DNA of 64,000 nucleotides from Tellurirhabdus rosea (GCF_026278345.1 NZ_CP111085.1:3055501-3119500); one strand, 5' to 3'; positions 34,724 to 43,556 are shown, numbered from the stretch's first letter. A program made the numbers and translations. The notes: generated by a model from the letters alone, not told the origin.

Positions 34724-34744
34724 TGAACCGCGGCGGCGGACCGC
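34724..34744. repeat. GCGGCGGACCG repeat, copy 4
   Basis: TGAACCGCGGCGGCGGACCGC between two AATAATGAA words of the adjoining inverted repeat. It looks as if it was inserted into the word array. Confidence 0.7.
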
Positions 34745-34810
34745 AATGAATAATGAAGGCTCCGCCTCAATCCAATACGGATAAAGAGGTGGAGCCTTCA
34801 TTATTCATTG
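34744..34810. repeat. 25-bp inverted repeat with GGCTCCGCC core (PhyH-dsbD gap)
   Basis: Arms 34744-34768 and 34786-34810 pair over 25 bp with one G-T type mismatch. The outer part is CAATGAATAATGAA, the inner part GGCTCCGCCTC. The 17-nt loop has a small ATCC/GGAT stem. The right arm overlaps nothing but ends 2 nt before the PhyH stop. Confidence 0.9.
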
Positions 34811-34811
34811 A

Positions 34812-35639
34812 TTAAAACAGCACCGGGTTTAGTTCGCTTTCGGGCTTTCCGCCGATGGGAAAGCTGTCCAGCCATTTCTGCCAGTCGGCCTGCTGGTAAC
34901 TGTTTTTGGGGGCGGTGATGGTCTGGTCCTTGTCCATATAAATCATGGTCATGACCTTGCGCGGGGCGTTGGAGGTATTGGGACCGGCGCGGTGGAAGGT
35001 CCAGCCAGCATGGTAGCTCACCTCGCCCAGGTCAAACGGCGTGTCGTTGACCCGGAAGTTGAGCCGGGCCAGTTCGGCCGCCAGCAGTTTCTCGCTTTCA
35101 TCGCTGATTTCCAGTTCCCGCCCAATTTCCACCTGCTGGCTGCCCTCGGCAAAGGCCAGCGGGCCCATCTCCATCGGCGTTTCCTGCAGCGGAATCCAGA
35201 CCGTGACCGTGTGAGGTGAGGCCAGCGGCCAGTAAAACTGGTCGGCATGCCAGGGCGTGAAACCCCCGGACGGCTCCTTGTACAGCGCCTGGTCGTGGTA
35301 GAGGCGGACGCCCGAAACGCCCATCAGTTCGGCCGCAATCCGGGCCAGTCGGGGCGAAAAGACAAATTCCCTCACAAGGTCGTCCTCGCGCCAGAGGTTC
35401 ATGATTTGCAGAAACGCCCGTTCGTAGGTCGTGCGCTCCTCCATGGGCTTGGTGAGCGTATTGAGCCGAATAACCTGTTCCGTGATTATTTCGCCGTAAT
35501 ACTGCAGAACTTCCGGGCTCAGCACGTTCTTAAGTTTGACATAGCCGTTAGTCCGGTAGAAGGTAATGGCTTCGTCGGACAGGTTAAAAGGCTTCGAAAG
35601 CTGCTGCTGCAGGGCGGCTTTATCAAACGTTGATAGCAT
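34812..35639 (-). CDS. Phytanoyl-CoA dioxygenase (PhyH) family protein
   Basis: This 275-residue Fe(II)/2-oxoglutarate-dependent oxygenase has the HxD ligand pair in TPWHADQFYW and the distal His in SYHAGWTFHRAGPN, with the Arg that binds 2-oxoglutarate following. The family hydroxylates many small molecules and the substrate here is unknown. It is divergent from an AraC regulator with 135 nt between the starts, so the regulator probably controls it. Confidence 0.87.
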   Translation of the reverse strand: MLSTFDKAALQQQLSKPFNLSDEAITFYRTNGYVKLKNVLSPEVLQYYGEIITEQVIRLNTLTKPMEERTTYERAFLQIMNLWREDDLVREFVFSPRLARIAAELMGVSGVRLYHDQALYKEPSGGFTPWHADQFYWPLASPHTVTVWIPLQETPMEMGPLAFAEGSQQVEIGRELEISDESEKLLAAELARLNFRVNDTPFDLGEVSYHAGWTFHRAGPNTSNAPRKVMTMIYMDKDQTITAPKNSYQQADWQKWLDSFPIGGKPESELNPVLF

Positions 35640-35664
35640 AAAAGGGTTTAGGAATAGTACGGAG

Positions 35665-35711
35665 CAAAATTGGTTCTATGGTTTCTTGGAAACAATCAAT
35701 ACTTTTTCCAA
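35665..35711. promoter_or_regulatory. PhyH promoter and candidate AraC operator
   Basis: On the minus strand, ATTG (35696-35693) and CAATTTTG (35672-35665) are spaced 20 nt apart, each with one mismatch to the -33/-7 consensus. TTGGAAA (35686-35692) and TTTCCAA (35705-35711) form a 7-bp inverted repeat with 12-nt spacing over the -33 region. The smaller GTTTC-TTG-GAAAC (35681-35693) overlaps it. These could bind the divergent AraC protein. Confidence 0.5.
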
Positions 35712-35774
35712 ATTATATACGATTTTGACAACAATTTACCCGTTGCCGGAAAACAGGGTAAAGAAGCGCAAGTT

Positions 35775-36638
35775 ATGAAAGCTCTTTTCGAAAAAATTGA
35801 ACTGGACGAACAGGCCTCTCTGCAAGTTAAACACCTGCACCTGCCTTATTTTGATTCGCCCTGGCATTACCACCCGGAATTTGAATTGACGTATATCCTG
35901 AACAGCCAGGGCCGACGTTTCGTGGGCGACCACGTGGAAGCGTTCGAGCCGGGCGATCTGGTGCTGCTGGGGCCAAATCTGCCGCATTTCTGGCGCAACG
36001 ACGAGGAAATCATCACGGCCGACGACGAAGCGGAGGCGGTGGTAGTCCAGTTTGCCCAGTCGCTGGGCGAGGCGTGGCTGCCGCAGCTGCCGGAGGCGGG
36101 AATGCTGCGGACGCTGCTGGTCCGGGCGGGCCACGGACTGCGCTTCTGCCGGAAGACGGCCAGTCGGCTGCATAGCCATCTGCTCGAACTGACCACCCTG
36201 ACCGGCTTTGACCGGCTTCTGGCGCTGCTGCACATTCTGAAGGAACTGGCCGCTGATCCGGGTGCGGTCATGCTGGCCAGTGAAGGCTACCAGCTGAAAG
36301 CCACGGAGGCCGAAACCGAGCGCATGAAGCGCGTGCTGGATTACATGCTTGCTCATTTCCGGGAAGAGATCCGGGTCGAGGATATTTCGTCGGTGGCGGG
36401 CATGGCCCCGGCCGCTTTCTGCCGCTATTTTCGTAAACGGACCCGCAAATCATTCATCGAGTATCTGAACGAACTGCGCATCAGCTACGCCCGGAAGCTG
36501 CTGTCGAAGGCCGACGTGAGCGTCAGTCAGGTAGGAATGGAGTGCGGTTTTAACAATATTTCGCACTTCCACCGCCAGTTCAAGCTCCGTACCGGCACCA
36601 CACCCCTGCGCTTTCAATCCTTGCAGAAGGGATTGTAG
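35775..36638 (+). CDS. AraC family regulator
   Basis: The 287-residue product starts MKALFEKIELDEQASLQVKH. An upstream in-frame ATG at 35670 lies in the promoter region and is not used. The N-terminal cupin domain has WHYHPEFELTYILNSQG, and the C-terminal domain has two helix-turn-helix motifs, IRVEDISSVAGMAPAAFCRY and VSQVGMECGFNNISHFHRQF. It most likely senses a small ligand and controls the divergent PhyH gene. That pairing is an inference from position. Confidence 0.92.
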   Translation: MKALFEKIELDEQASLQVKHLHLPYFDSPWHYHPEFELTYILNSQGRRFVGDHVEAFEPGDLVLLGPNLPHFWRNDEEIITADDEAEAVVVQFAQSLGEAWLPQLPEAGMLRTLLVRAGHGLRFCRKTASRLHSHLLELTTLTGFDRLLALLHILKELAADPGAVMLASEGYQLKATEAETERMKRVLDYMLAHFREEIRVEDISSVAGMAPAAFCRYFRKRTRKSFIEYLNELRISYARKLLSKADVSVSQVGMECGFNNISHFHRQFKLRTGTTPLRFQSLQKGL

Positions 36639-36774
36639 GGGAGGGTTTGGAGTTTAGGGTCTGGAGTTTAGGGTTTAGAGTTGCTCCGCCGAATCGGACC
36701 GCCCTGGACTCTGAACCATAAACTCTAAACCATAAACTCTAAACTATAAACCCCAAACCCTAAACTTTAAACCC
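36639..36774. repeat. Inverted repeat of GTTTAGG/AAACCCT heptamers (AraC-glyA gap)
   Basis: The left arm has GTTTGGA, GTTTAGG, GTTTAGA words. The right arm has AAACTCT, AAACCAT, AAACTAT, AAACCCT words, with GCTCCGCC in the middle. The heptamers resemble the TTTAGGG class of plant telomere repeats. The right arm ends 11 nt before the -7 box of glyA. Confidence 0.8.
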
Positions 36775-36784
36775 CATTTCCCCC

Positions 36785-36792
36785 TATCTTTG
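36785..36792 (+). promoter_or_regulatory. glyA promoter (-7 box)
   Basis: TATCTTTG is a full match to TAnnTTTG, 44 nt before the start. A TTTA in the repeat arm (36766-36769) is the nearest -33 candidate, with a short 15-nt spacer. Confidence 0.55.
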
Positions 36793-36835
36793 TACTCCGT
36801 AAATCAATCGTTTTTACCCCATTACTCGAAATAAT

Positions 36836-38128
36836 ATGTCAACGACTGCTACGTCTATCGCCCGCGATACGCAGGTATTTGACCTGATTGCCAAAGAGGC
36901 TCACCGTCAGGAGTCCGGTATTGAGCTGATTGCTTCCGAAAACTTTGTCTCAAAGCAGGTGATGGAAGCGGCCGGAAGCGTACTGACCAATAAATACGCC
37001 GAGGGCCTGCCGGGCAAACGCTATTACGGCGGCTGCGAGGTGGTAGACGAAATCGAGCAGATTGCGATTGACCGCCTGAAAGAACTCTTCGGTGCAGGCT
37101 GGGCCAACGTACAGCCGCACTCGGGTGCCCAGGCCAACACGGCCGTATTTCTGGCCTGTTTGAAGCCCGGCGACACGATTCTGGGTTTTGACCTATCGCA
37201 CGGTGGTCACCTCACGCACGGTTCGCCCGTCAATATTTCGGGTAAATACTTCCGTCCGACGTTCTACGGCGTGGAAAAGGAAACCGGCGTCATCAACTAC
37301 GATGTGGTGGAAGAAACCGCCCGGCGCGAACAGCCGAAAATGCTGATCTGCGGTGCTTCGGCCTACAGCCGCGACTGGGATTATGCCCGCCTGCGCGCCA
37401 TCGCCGATTCGGTCGGGGCGCTGCTGCTCGCCGACGTTTCGCACCCGGCCGGTCTGATCGCCAAGGGCCTGCTGAACGATCCGCTGGCGCATGCCCATAT
37501 CGTGACCACCACGACGCACAAAACGCTGCGCGGTACCCGCGGCGGTGTGATCATGATGCGCAACGACTTCGAAAACCCGTTTGGCATCAAGACGCCGAAG
37601 GGCGACGTCCGGATGATGTCGTCGCTGCTGGATTCGGGGGTTTTCCCCGGCACGCAGGGCGGCCCGCTGGAACACATTATTGCGGCCAAAGCGGTGGCTT
37701 TCGGCGAGGCGCTGACGGACGATTTCGCGGATTATGCGGCCCAGGTACAGAAAAACGCCCAGGCGATGGCCAGCGCTTTCCTGTCGCGCGGCTACCAGAT
37801 CATTTCGGGCGGGACCGACAACCACCTGATGCTCATCGACCTGCGCTCGAAAGGCCTCACCGGCAAACTGGCCGAGAACACGCTGATCAAAGCCGATATT
37901 ACGATCAACAAGAACATGGTTCCGTTCGACGACAAATCACCGATGGTCACTTCGGGCATGCGTGTCGGGACGGCCGCCATGACCACGCGCGGACTGAAAG
38001 AATCCGATATGGAGCAGATTGTCGTATATATCGACGAAGTCCTGATGAACCACGACAACGACGTGAAACTTCAGGCCATAAAAGAAGAAGTTAACAACTG
38101 GATGAAAAACTTCCCGTTGTACGCGTAG
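36836..38128 (+). CDS. glyA: Serine hydroxymethyltransferase
   Basis: GlyA converts serine and tetrahydrofolate to glycine and 5,10-methylene-tetrahydrofolate, using pyridoxal phosphate. The product has 430 residues. The cofactor Lys229 is in [14 protein letters not shown]. The start region has [18 protein letters not shown] and [15 protein letters not shown], both part of the conserved active site. Length is normal. It is flanked on both sides by word-built inverted repeats. Confidence 0.97.
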   Translation: MSTTATSIARDTQVFDLIAKEAHRQESGIELIASENFVSKQVMEAAGSVLTNKYAEGLPGKRYYGGCEVVDEIEQIAIDRLKELFGAGWANVQPHSGAQANTAVFLACLKPGDTILGFDLSHGGHLTHGSPVNISGKYFRPTFYGVEKETGVINYDVVEETARREQPKMLICGASAYSRDWDYARLRAIADSVGALLLADVSHPAGLIAKGLLNDPLAHAHIVTTTTHKTLRGTRGGVIMMRNDFENPFGIKTPKGDVRMMSSLLDSGVFPGTQGGPLEHIIAAKAVAFGEALTDDFADYAAQVQKNAQAMASAFLSRGYQIISGGTDNHLMLIDLRSKGLTGKLAENTLIKADITINKNMVPFDDKSPMVTSGMRVGTAAMTTRGLKESDMEQIVVYIDEVLMNHDNDVKLQAIKEEVNNWMKNFPLYA

Positions 38129-38140
38129 TTTTATAATTGC

Positions 38141-38267
38141 GAATGAGTGATTGAGCGAATGAGCGGTCCGCCGCCGCGGCGAATAGCTTCGCCGAAGTTA
38201 GAAAACTGTAAAGCTTTTTGCCGTTACGGTGGTCCGCCCATTCACTCATTCACTCATTCACTCATTC
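38141..38267. repeat. Inverted repeat of GAATGAGTGA words (glyA-tatC gap)
   Basis: The left arm (38141-38172) is GAATGAGTGATTGAGCGAAT plus GAGCGGTCCGCC. The right arm (38231-38267) is GGTCCGCCC and then TTCACTCA repeated. The loop contains GGCGAATAGCTTCGCC and the GCGGCGGACCG element (38163-38181). It ends 8 nt before tatC. Confidence 0.8.
38163..38181. repeat. GCGGCGGACCG repeat, copy 5 (inverted)
   Basis: GCGGTCCGCCGCCGCGGCG is the reverse complement of the CGCCGCGGCGGCGGACCGC core. It lies in the left part of the glyA-tatC inverted repeat. Confidence 0.7.
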
Positions 38268-38274
38268 AAAATTA

Positions 38275-39147
38275 ATGAAGCCCCTGGACCAACAATTGGA
38301 ACACGAGATTGAGGACGGTAAGGAGATGACCTTCCTGGAGCACCTGGAGGAGCTTCGGTGGCATCTGATTCGGGCCGTTGGGTCAATCGCCGTTTTCGCC
38401 CTGATTGCGTTTGTTTTCATCCGCACCATCTACGACAAAATCATTCTGGCTCCGTCCAAACCCGATTTCTGGACGTACCGGATGATGTGTGAGCTGTCCA
38501 AAAAAACCGGTTATGCCGATCTGTGCGTGAGTCAGCTGAACTTCACGCTGCAGAGCCGCCAGATGGCCGAACAGTTTACGATGGCCCTGACTTCGTCGCT
38601 GATGATCGGGCTGATCGGGGCATTTCCGTACGCGTTTTACGAAGTCTGGAAGTTCATCGCGCCGGGCCTGCGCTCCTCGGAACGCCGGGCGGCCAGAGGG
38701 GCGGTTTTCTACGTGACGGCGCTGTTCCTGATGGGCGTGCTGTTTGGCTACTACATCGTGTCGCCGCTGGCCATCAACTTCCTGGCCAACTACCAGCTCG
38801 ACCCGCGCATCGTCAACGAGTTCGACATCAGTTCGTACATCGGTACACTGGCGACCCTGACGCTGGGCTGCGGCCTGACGTTCCAGATGCCGATTGTGGC
38901 CTTTGTGCTGTCGAAAATCGGTTTCCTGACCCCGGCGTTCATGAAAGAATACCGCCGGCACGCGTTTGTCGTGATTCTGATTGTGGCGGCCATCATCACC
39001 CCCTCACCGGACATTTACAGCCAGATTCTGGTATCCATCCCGCTGGCGCTGCTGTACGAAGTGAGCATCTGGGTGTCGGGCTACGTAGAACGCCTGCGCC
39101 TGAAAGAATCGCAGGAAATGATGGAACGGGGGGAGTACGATGATTAG
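38275..39147 (+). CDS. tatC: Twin-arginine translocase subunit TatC
   Basis: TatC recognises twin-Arg signal peptides of folded proteins in the inner membrane. The 290-residue product starts MKPLDQQLEHEIEDGKEMTF; an in-frame upstream ATG lies within the repeat and was rejected. Family motifs are MTFLEHLEELRWHLIRAV at the N-terminus and AFPYAFYEVWKFIAPGLRSS in the loop. Six membrane segments are visible. tatA is not adjacent. Confidence 0.95.
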   Translation: MKPLDQQLEHEIEDGKEMTFLEHLEELRWHLIRAVGSIAVFALIAFVFIRTIYDKIILAPSKPDFWTYRMMCELSKKTGYADLCVSQLNFTLQSRQMAEQFTMALTSSLMIGLIGAFPYAFYEVWKFIAPGLRSSERRAARGAVFYVTALFLMGVLFGYYIVSPLAINFLANYQLDPRIVNEFDISSYIGTLATLTLGCGLTFQMPIVAFVLSKIGFLTPAFMKEYRRHAFVVILIVAAIITPSPDIYSQILVSIPLALLYEVSIWVSGYVERLRLKESQEMMERGEYDD

Positions 39148-39224
39148 TTTATGGTTTAGGGTTTATAGTTGCTCCGCAGGTTTAGACGCAGCAGAGCAAT
39201 CCTAAACTATAAACCCTAAACTAT
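39145..39224. repeat. Inverted repeat of GTTTAGG/AAACCCT heptamers (tatC-small protein gap)
   Basis: The left arm is TTTATGGTTTAGGGTTTATA then GTTGCTCCGC; the right arm is AGAGCAATCC and then TAAACTATAAACCCTAAACT. It begins within the tatC stop codon region and uses the same words as the 36639 element. Confidence 0.8.
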
Positions 39225-39240
39225 CACAACCATTACCTGC

Positions 39241-39459
39241 ATGGAATACAATTTCAGACAATACCATTACCGCTCGATTAATGCGGCGAATGAGGAGGAG
39301 CGGGCGGCTATCAATCAGGAATTGAAAGATCTGTACGCCTCGCTGCCGGAGGAGGAAAAATCTAATTTTAACCGGCAGCTTCAGACATTTCTGACGAAGG
39401 AAATGGGGCGGCTGAAGTCGGATTACGAGTCTATCAAAGGCAGTGTCAGCGATAATTAA
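39241..39459 (+). CDS. Small conserved hypothetical protein
   Basis: The 72-residue product starts MEYNFRQYHYRSINAANEEE and is helical and charged, with no membrane segment. I recognise no named family. Its order after tatC may be conserved in relatives, but that cannot be shown here. It is the last gene before the perfect 25-bp palindrome with convergent M20 gene. Confidence 0.7.
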   Translation: MEYNFRQYHYRSINAANEEERAAINQELKDLYASLPEEEKSNFNRQLQTFLTKEMGRLKSDYESIKGSVSDN

Positions 39460-39467
39460 TCAGCCTG

Positions 39468-39523
39468 GTCAATAAAAGAGAAATGCCATATCTACAGGGA
39501 TATGGCATTTCTCTTTTATTGAC
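39468..39523. terminator. Perfect 25-bp hairpin with ATGCCATATC core (M20 end)
   Basis: Arms 39468-39492 and 39499-39523 are perfect over 25 bp, with a 6-nt loop. The inner core ATGCCATATC/GATATGGCAT recurs at 50905-50951. The right arm includes the M20 stop codon and last codons. T-rich ends on both strands make it a likely bidirectional terminator. Confidence 0.9.
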
Positions 39524-40976
39524 TGTTGCGAATCAAGGCAGCGTAGAAGCGGACCATTTCGCGGTAATTCCGGACCGAAATCCGTTCGTTGGTGCCGTGA
39601 ACGGTTGCCAGACTTGCCTCATCCATGCGGGTCGGCGCAAAGCGGTAGACGTTCGGCGTCAGGCCGGCATAAAACCGGGAATCCGTACCGCCCAGCATCA
39701 GAAAGGGCGTCACGATGACTTCCGGAAAAACGCTCCGGATGGTCCGGTTCAGGCGCTCGAACGCCGGGGCGTCCGGAGGCGAAATCGGGGACGGATTCCC
39801 ATTCAGGCTGCGGAGCGGCTTTACCGCAATCTTCGGATTATCAATCAATTCCTCCACCCGCTGCTGCACCGACTCGGCAGTCTCGCCGGGCAGAATGCGG
39901 AAGTTGATCGTGGCCGAAGCATCGATGGGCAGCACATTGTCTTTCACCCCGGCATTGAACAGGGTGGGTGCGGTGGTCGTGCGCATGATGGCGCTACCGG
40001 AATTGGAACCTGCCAGAATGCGTTTGATGACCGGCCCGAAAAGCCAGCGGTTGGCAAAAACGAGCCGCTGCCCGAAGTCCATTTCGGGACCGATATAGTC
40101 GAACATGAGGTCAGCGCCGCCGTCGAGTCGCTCCGGAAACGGGTTTGCTTCCAGCCTGGCGACGGCCTCGGCGATCATGCCGATGCTGGTCTGGGTCGGG
40201 GGCATGGACGAGTGGCCGCCCTCCGAACGGGCGCTCAGCACGAGGCTTATGTACCCTTTTTCGGCGATGCCGATGAGCGCAACGGGCCGGGGCAGGGCCG
40301 ACAGCCCGTCTGTTTTGATCGTTCCGCCCTCATCCAGCACGTACTCCAGTTGTACGCGCCGCTGCTTCAGCAGCCGGGCGATGCTCTGGGCGCCCCTGCG
40401 ACCGCTGGCTTCTTCGTCCTGTCCGAACGCCAGATAGATCGTCCGTTCCGGCTGGAAACCCGTCCTGAGCAGGTGTTCCACCGCTTCAAAGAGGCCCATG
40501 ACGGTGCTTTTGTCGTCAAGCGTCCCGCGGCCATAGAGGTAGCCGCCTTCCACCGTTCCCGCAAAAGGCGGGCGTTTCCACATCCGCTGGGTGCCCTGAA
40601 TGACCGGCACCACGTCGTAATGACCCATGAGCAGCGCGGGTTTCAGGCTGGCGTTGCGGCCTTTCCATTCGTACAGCAGGCCGTAGCGGTTGACGGTTTC
40701 ACGCTTCAACCGGCTGTGAACCAGTGGGAACGCCTGCTGGGTGAATTCCATAAACTGGTCGAACTGGGTGGTGTCTACCAGCGCGTAGTCGGTAAACGAC
40801 ACCGTCCGGATTTGCAGAGCGCGGGAGAAACGCTGAATGGCCGAATCCGACACGGCAACGGCCGGGGCGGGCGGCACATTCGTCAGTTGTTTTGAAGAAA
40901 AACGAAAAGTATTGAGCAGAAGAATGCCGATCAGCAGGAGCAGCGCCAGGAAGGCAATTCTAAGAAATCGTTTCAT
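39516..40976 (-). CDS. M20 family metallopeptidase, membrane-anchored
   Basis: The 486-residue zinc peptidase has an N-terminal anchor (1-25). Metal ligands are visible in LLMGHYDVVPV (His), YGRGTLDDKSTV (Asp), FGQDEEASGRRG (Glu-Glu) and TVHGTNERIS (His). The dimerisation domain is inserted between. It resembles PM20D1-like carboxypeptidases. The substrate is unknown. It lies 27 nt downstream of the DUF58 gene, so it may belong to that operon. Confidence 0.9.
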   Translation of the reverse strand: MKRFLRIAFLALLLLIGILLLNTFRFSSKQLTNVPPAPAVAVSDSAIQRFSRALQIRTVSFTDYALVDTTQFDQFMEFTQQAFPLVHSRLKRETVNRYGLLYEWKGRNASLKPALLMGHYDVVPVIQGTQRMWKRPPFAGTVEGGYLYGRGTLDDKSTVMGLFEAVEHLLRTGFQPERTIYLAFGQDEEASGRRGAQSIARLLKQRRVQLEYVLDEGGTIKTDGLSALPRPVALIGIAEKGYISLVLSARSEGGHSSMPPTQTSIGMIAEAVARLEANPFPERLDGGADLMFDYIGPEMDFGQRLVFANRWLFGPVIKRILAGSNSGSAIMRTTTAPTLFNAGVKDNVLPIDASATINFRILPGETAESVQQRVEELIDNPKIAVKPLRSLNGNPSPISPPDAPAFERLNRTIRSVFPEVIVTPFLMLGGTDSRFYAGLTPNVYRFAPTRMDEASLATVHGTNERISVRNYREMVRFYAALIRNSQ

Positions 40977-41003
40977 CGTTACGGTTGGTTCGGGGAGTCG
41001 CGG

Positions 41004-42341
41004 TCAGATCATCCCGCGGGCTTTTAATTCAAGGTATTTGTTGACTGTGTTGGCCGTCAGATTTTGCGGAGCCGTCAGAATAGCCTGAATGCCGTGGCGC
41101 TGCAATTCTTTCACAATCAGCTTTTTTTCGTAAAAAAACTTTTCGGCGATGGTCTTCTGATAAACCGCTTCGGTGTTTTCGGCAGGCTCGGTCAGCAGGC
41201 TTCTCAACTCGGTATTTTCGAAGAAAACAACAATCAGCAGGTGGTCCTTGGCCAGACGGCGGAGGTACGGCAATTGCCGGTGCAGGGCATTAAGCGTTTC
41301 AAAATTCGTGAACAGCAGCAGCAGGCTCCGCTGCCGGATGTGCGTCCGGACACTGGCGTAGAGCGTTTCGTAATCCGTTTCGAGAAAGCGCGTTTTCTGT
41401 TTGTAAAGCACTTCCAGAATGCGCATCAGATGTCCGGAACGACGCTCCGCCGGGACCATCTGCCCGATACGGTCCGAAAAGGTGAGCAGACCGGCGCGGT
41501 CCTGTTTCAGCAGGGCGATGTTGCTCAGGACCAGCGAGGCGTTGATGGCGTAATCCAGCAGGGTTAGTCCCTCGAACGGCGATTTCATGACCCGTCCCTT
41601 GTCGATCAGGCAATACACGGCCTGCGAACGTTCGTCCTGGTAGGCATTGACCATAAACGAAGCGCCCTGAGAATCGGTGCGGCGGGCGGTGGCTTTCCAG
41701 TTTAGCGTCCTGACATCGTCGCCGGGCACGTAGGGGCGCACCTGCTCAAACTCCATGCTGTGGCCTAGCCGCCGGATGCGTTTGATGCCGACCTCGGTGA
41801 GCCGGTTCGAAATGGCCAGCAACTCGTATTGCCGCATTTGCAGAAAGGAGGGATAAACGGCCACCAGTTTGTTCTGTGAAAAAGAGTAGCGCCGTTTGAG
41901 CAGCCGCAGCGGACTTTGCGCGTACACATTGACGACGCCAAAACTGTATTCGCCCCGTTTTACCGGCCGCAGTTCGTATCGGATCGTTTTCGGCTCGTTG
42001 GACTTCAGGGACACGGTAAACAGCACATCCCGCCGCTGAAACTGGAACGGAATTTCGTCGATGACTTCCAGCCAGACCCGGAACGGATAGCGATTTTCGA
42101 GGTAAATGTCCACCGGGTTTTCGTCGCCGTTGGAAAGCCGTTCCGGTACGTCGCGGCGGGCAAAGACGCCCGCCGGAGCGCGGAAAAGCAGCAATCCATC
42201 CAGCATCAGCAGCAGCCCGAAGACCAGCAGACCCAGCTGCACCAGCGGAAACAGCCCCGGCAGCGCGTACGCCGCCACAAACGCCAGCACAAAGGCGATC
42301 AGAACGAGCCAGACGAGGCGGGAAACGTAGAGGGACTTCAA
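41004..42341 (-). CDS. DUF58 domain protein
   Basis: The 445-residue protein has two membrane segments at the start (about 8-55) and a DUF58 domain, with the signature RPYVPGDDVRTLNWKATARR and a vWA-like region (SQAVYCLIDKGRVM, TLLDYAINASLVLS). DUF58 and MoxR ATPases form a widespread pair thought to assist folding or metal loading of other proteins. It follows moxR by 158 nt, which include a word-built inverted repeat. Confidence 0.9.
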   Translation of the reverse strand: MKSLYVSRLVWLVLIAFVLAFVAAYALPGLFPLVQLGLLVFGLLLMLDGLLLFRAPAGVFARRDVPERLSNGDENPVDIYLENRYPFRVWLEVIDEIPFQFQRRDVLFTVSLKSNEPKTIRYELRPVKRGEYSFGVVNVYAQSPLRLLKRRYSFSQNKLVAVYPSFLQMRQYELLAISNRLTEVGIKRIRRLGHSMEFEQVRPYVPGDDVRTLNWKATARRTDSQGASFMVNAYQDERSQAVYCLIDKGRVMKSPFEGLTLLDYAINASLVLSNIALLKQDRAGLLTFSDRIGQMVPAERRSGHLMRILEVLYKQKTRFLETDYETLYASVRTHIRQRSLLLLFTNFETLNALHRQLPYLRRLAKDHLLIVVFFENTELRSLLTEPAENTEAVYQKTIAEKFFYEKKLIVKELQRHGIQAILTAPQNLTANTVNKYLELKARGMI

Positions 42342-42374
42342 GGGATTTTTCAGAAATTCAAAATGCTGTAATCA

Positions 42375-42477
42375 ATTACGAATTAAAAATTACGAATTAC
42401 GGCCGGGGAAGCGACCGCTTACGAATTACATGGCCCTACACATCATGTCACGTAATTCGTAATTATTTATTCGTAAT
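42375..42477. repeat. Inverted repeat of ATTACGAATT words (moxR-DUF58 gap)
   Basis: Arms 42375-42401 and 42451-42477 are complementary at 24 of 27 positions. A third ACGAATTAC word lies in the loop. It splits two genes of one operon. Confidence 0.85.
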
Positions 42478-42498
42478 CAATAGAATTCTCATTCTATC

Positions 42499-43467
42499 CT
42501 ATCTCGGTACTTCAATCTTCCGCACTACTTCCGCAATGACTTCGTCTGCCGTGCCGCCTTCCATTTCGCGCTCGGGCGTCAGGATGATGCGGTGGCGCAG
42601 CACGGGCGCGGCCAGTTCCTGCACGTCTTCGGGTGTCACGAAATCGCGGCCGCGCAGGGTAGCCAGGGCTTTGGCTCCGTTGAGCAGGGCGACGGAGGCC
42701 CGCGGAGAGGCCCCCAGGTACAGCGACTTGTTGGCCCGGGTACTTTGCACAATCTGCGCCATGTAGGCAAACAGGTGGTCCTCCACGTGCACCCGGTGGA
42801 CCTGCGCCCGGAGAGCCGTGAGCTGGTCGGCCGTCAGTACGGACTGCACCGCTTCGAGGGCATCCGTCAGGCTGCGGCGCTCGTGGTGGCCGCGCAGGAT
42901 GTCCACCTCCTCTTCGGCGCTCGGGTAACCCATGATGATTTTGAACAGAAACCGGTCCAGCTGCGCTTCGGGCAGGCGGTAGGTGCCTTCCTGCTCGACG
43001 GGGTTCTGCGTCGCCAGCACCAGAAACGGCTCGGCCAGGCGGCGCGTGGTGCCGTCGGCCGTTACCTGCCGCTCTTCCATGACTTCAAACAGGGCCGCCT
43101 GCGTCTTGGCCGGAGCCCGGTTGATTTCGTCGATCAGCACGATGTTGGCGAAAACCGGACCGGTACGGTATTCAAAATCGGCCTGTTTCGGATTGTACAC
43201 CGACGTTCCCAGCACATCCGACGGCATCAGGTCCGGCGTGAACTGAATGCGGCTGAACTCGATGGAAATGGTTTTGGCCAGCAGCTTCGCCAGCAGGGTT
43301 TTGGCTACTCCGGGAACGCCTTCAATCAGCACGTGCCCGTCGGCCAGCAGCGCCGTCAGCAGCAGGTCAAACGGCTGCTGCTGGCCGATAATCACTTTGC
43401 CGATTTCGGAACGGATGGCCTCCACGGCGGTTTTGAGTTCGGTAAGGTCTATGCGGGATTCGAACAT
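42499..43467 (-). CDS. MoxR family AAA+ ATPase
   Basis: The 322-residue ATPase has Walker A GVPGVAKT (50-57), Walker B VLIDEINRAPAKTQ, and FLVLATQNPVEQEGTYRLPE, as in MoxR proteins. It is likely a chaperone for a vWA partner, here the DUF58 gene downstream. The C-terminal lid has APVLRHRIILTPEREMEG. Confidence 0.95.
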   Translation of the reverse strand: MFESRIDLTELKTAVEAIRSEIGKVIIGQQQPFDLLLTALLADGHVLIEGVPGVAKTLLAKLLAKTISIEFSRIQFTPDLMPSDVLGTSVYNPKQADFEYRTGPVFANIVLIDEINRAPAKTQAALFEVMEERQVTADGTTRRLAEPFLVLATQNPVEQEGTYRLPEAQLDRFLFKIIMGYPSAEEEVDILRGHHERRSLTDALEAVQSVLTADQLTALRAQVHRVHVEDHLFAYMAQIVQSTRANKSLYLGASPRASVALLNGAKALATLRGRDFVTPEDVQELAAPVLRHRIILTPEREMEGGTADEVIAEVVRKIEVPR

Positions 43468-43479
43468 GGGATGTTGGGG

Positions 43480-43556
43480 TTAACCACAGAGTTATGGCAC
43501 AGAGGGTCACAGAGTCATTAACCTTTGTATACCTCCGTGCAGCTCCGTGGTTATAA
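43480..43556. repeat. Inverted repeat of CACAGAG words (moxR leader)
   Basis: TAACCACAGAGTTATGGCAC and CACAGAGGGTCACAGAG face CTCCGTGCAGCTCCGTGG at the other end, with mismatches. The ACCACAGAG word is shared with the 58740 element. It lies between moxR and DUF4350. Confidence 0.7.

Noticed and set aside
39483-40895. 470-residue plus-strand frame over the M20 gene
   Set aside because: Shadow frame; metal-binding motifs are on the minus strand.
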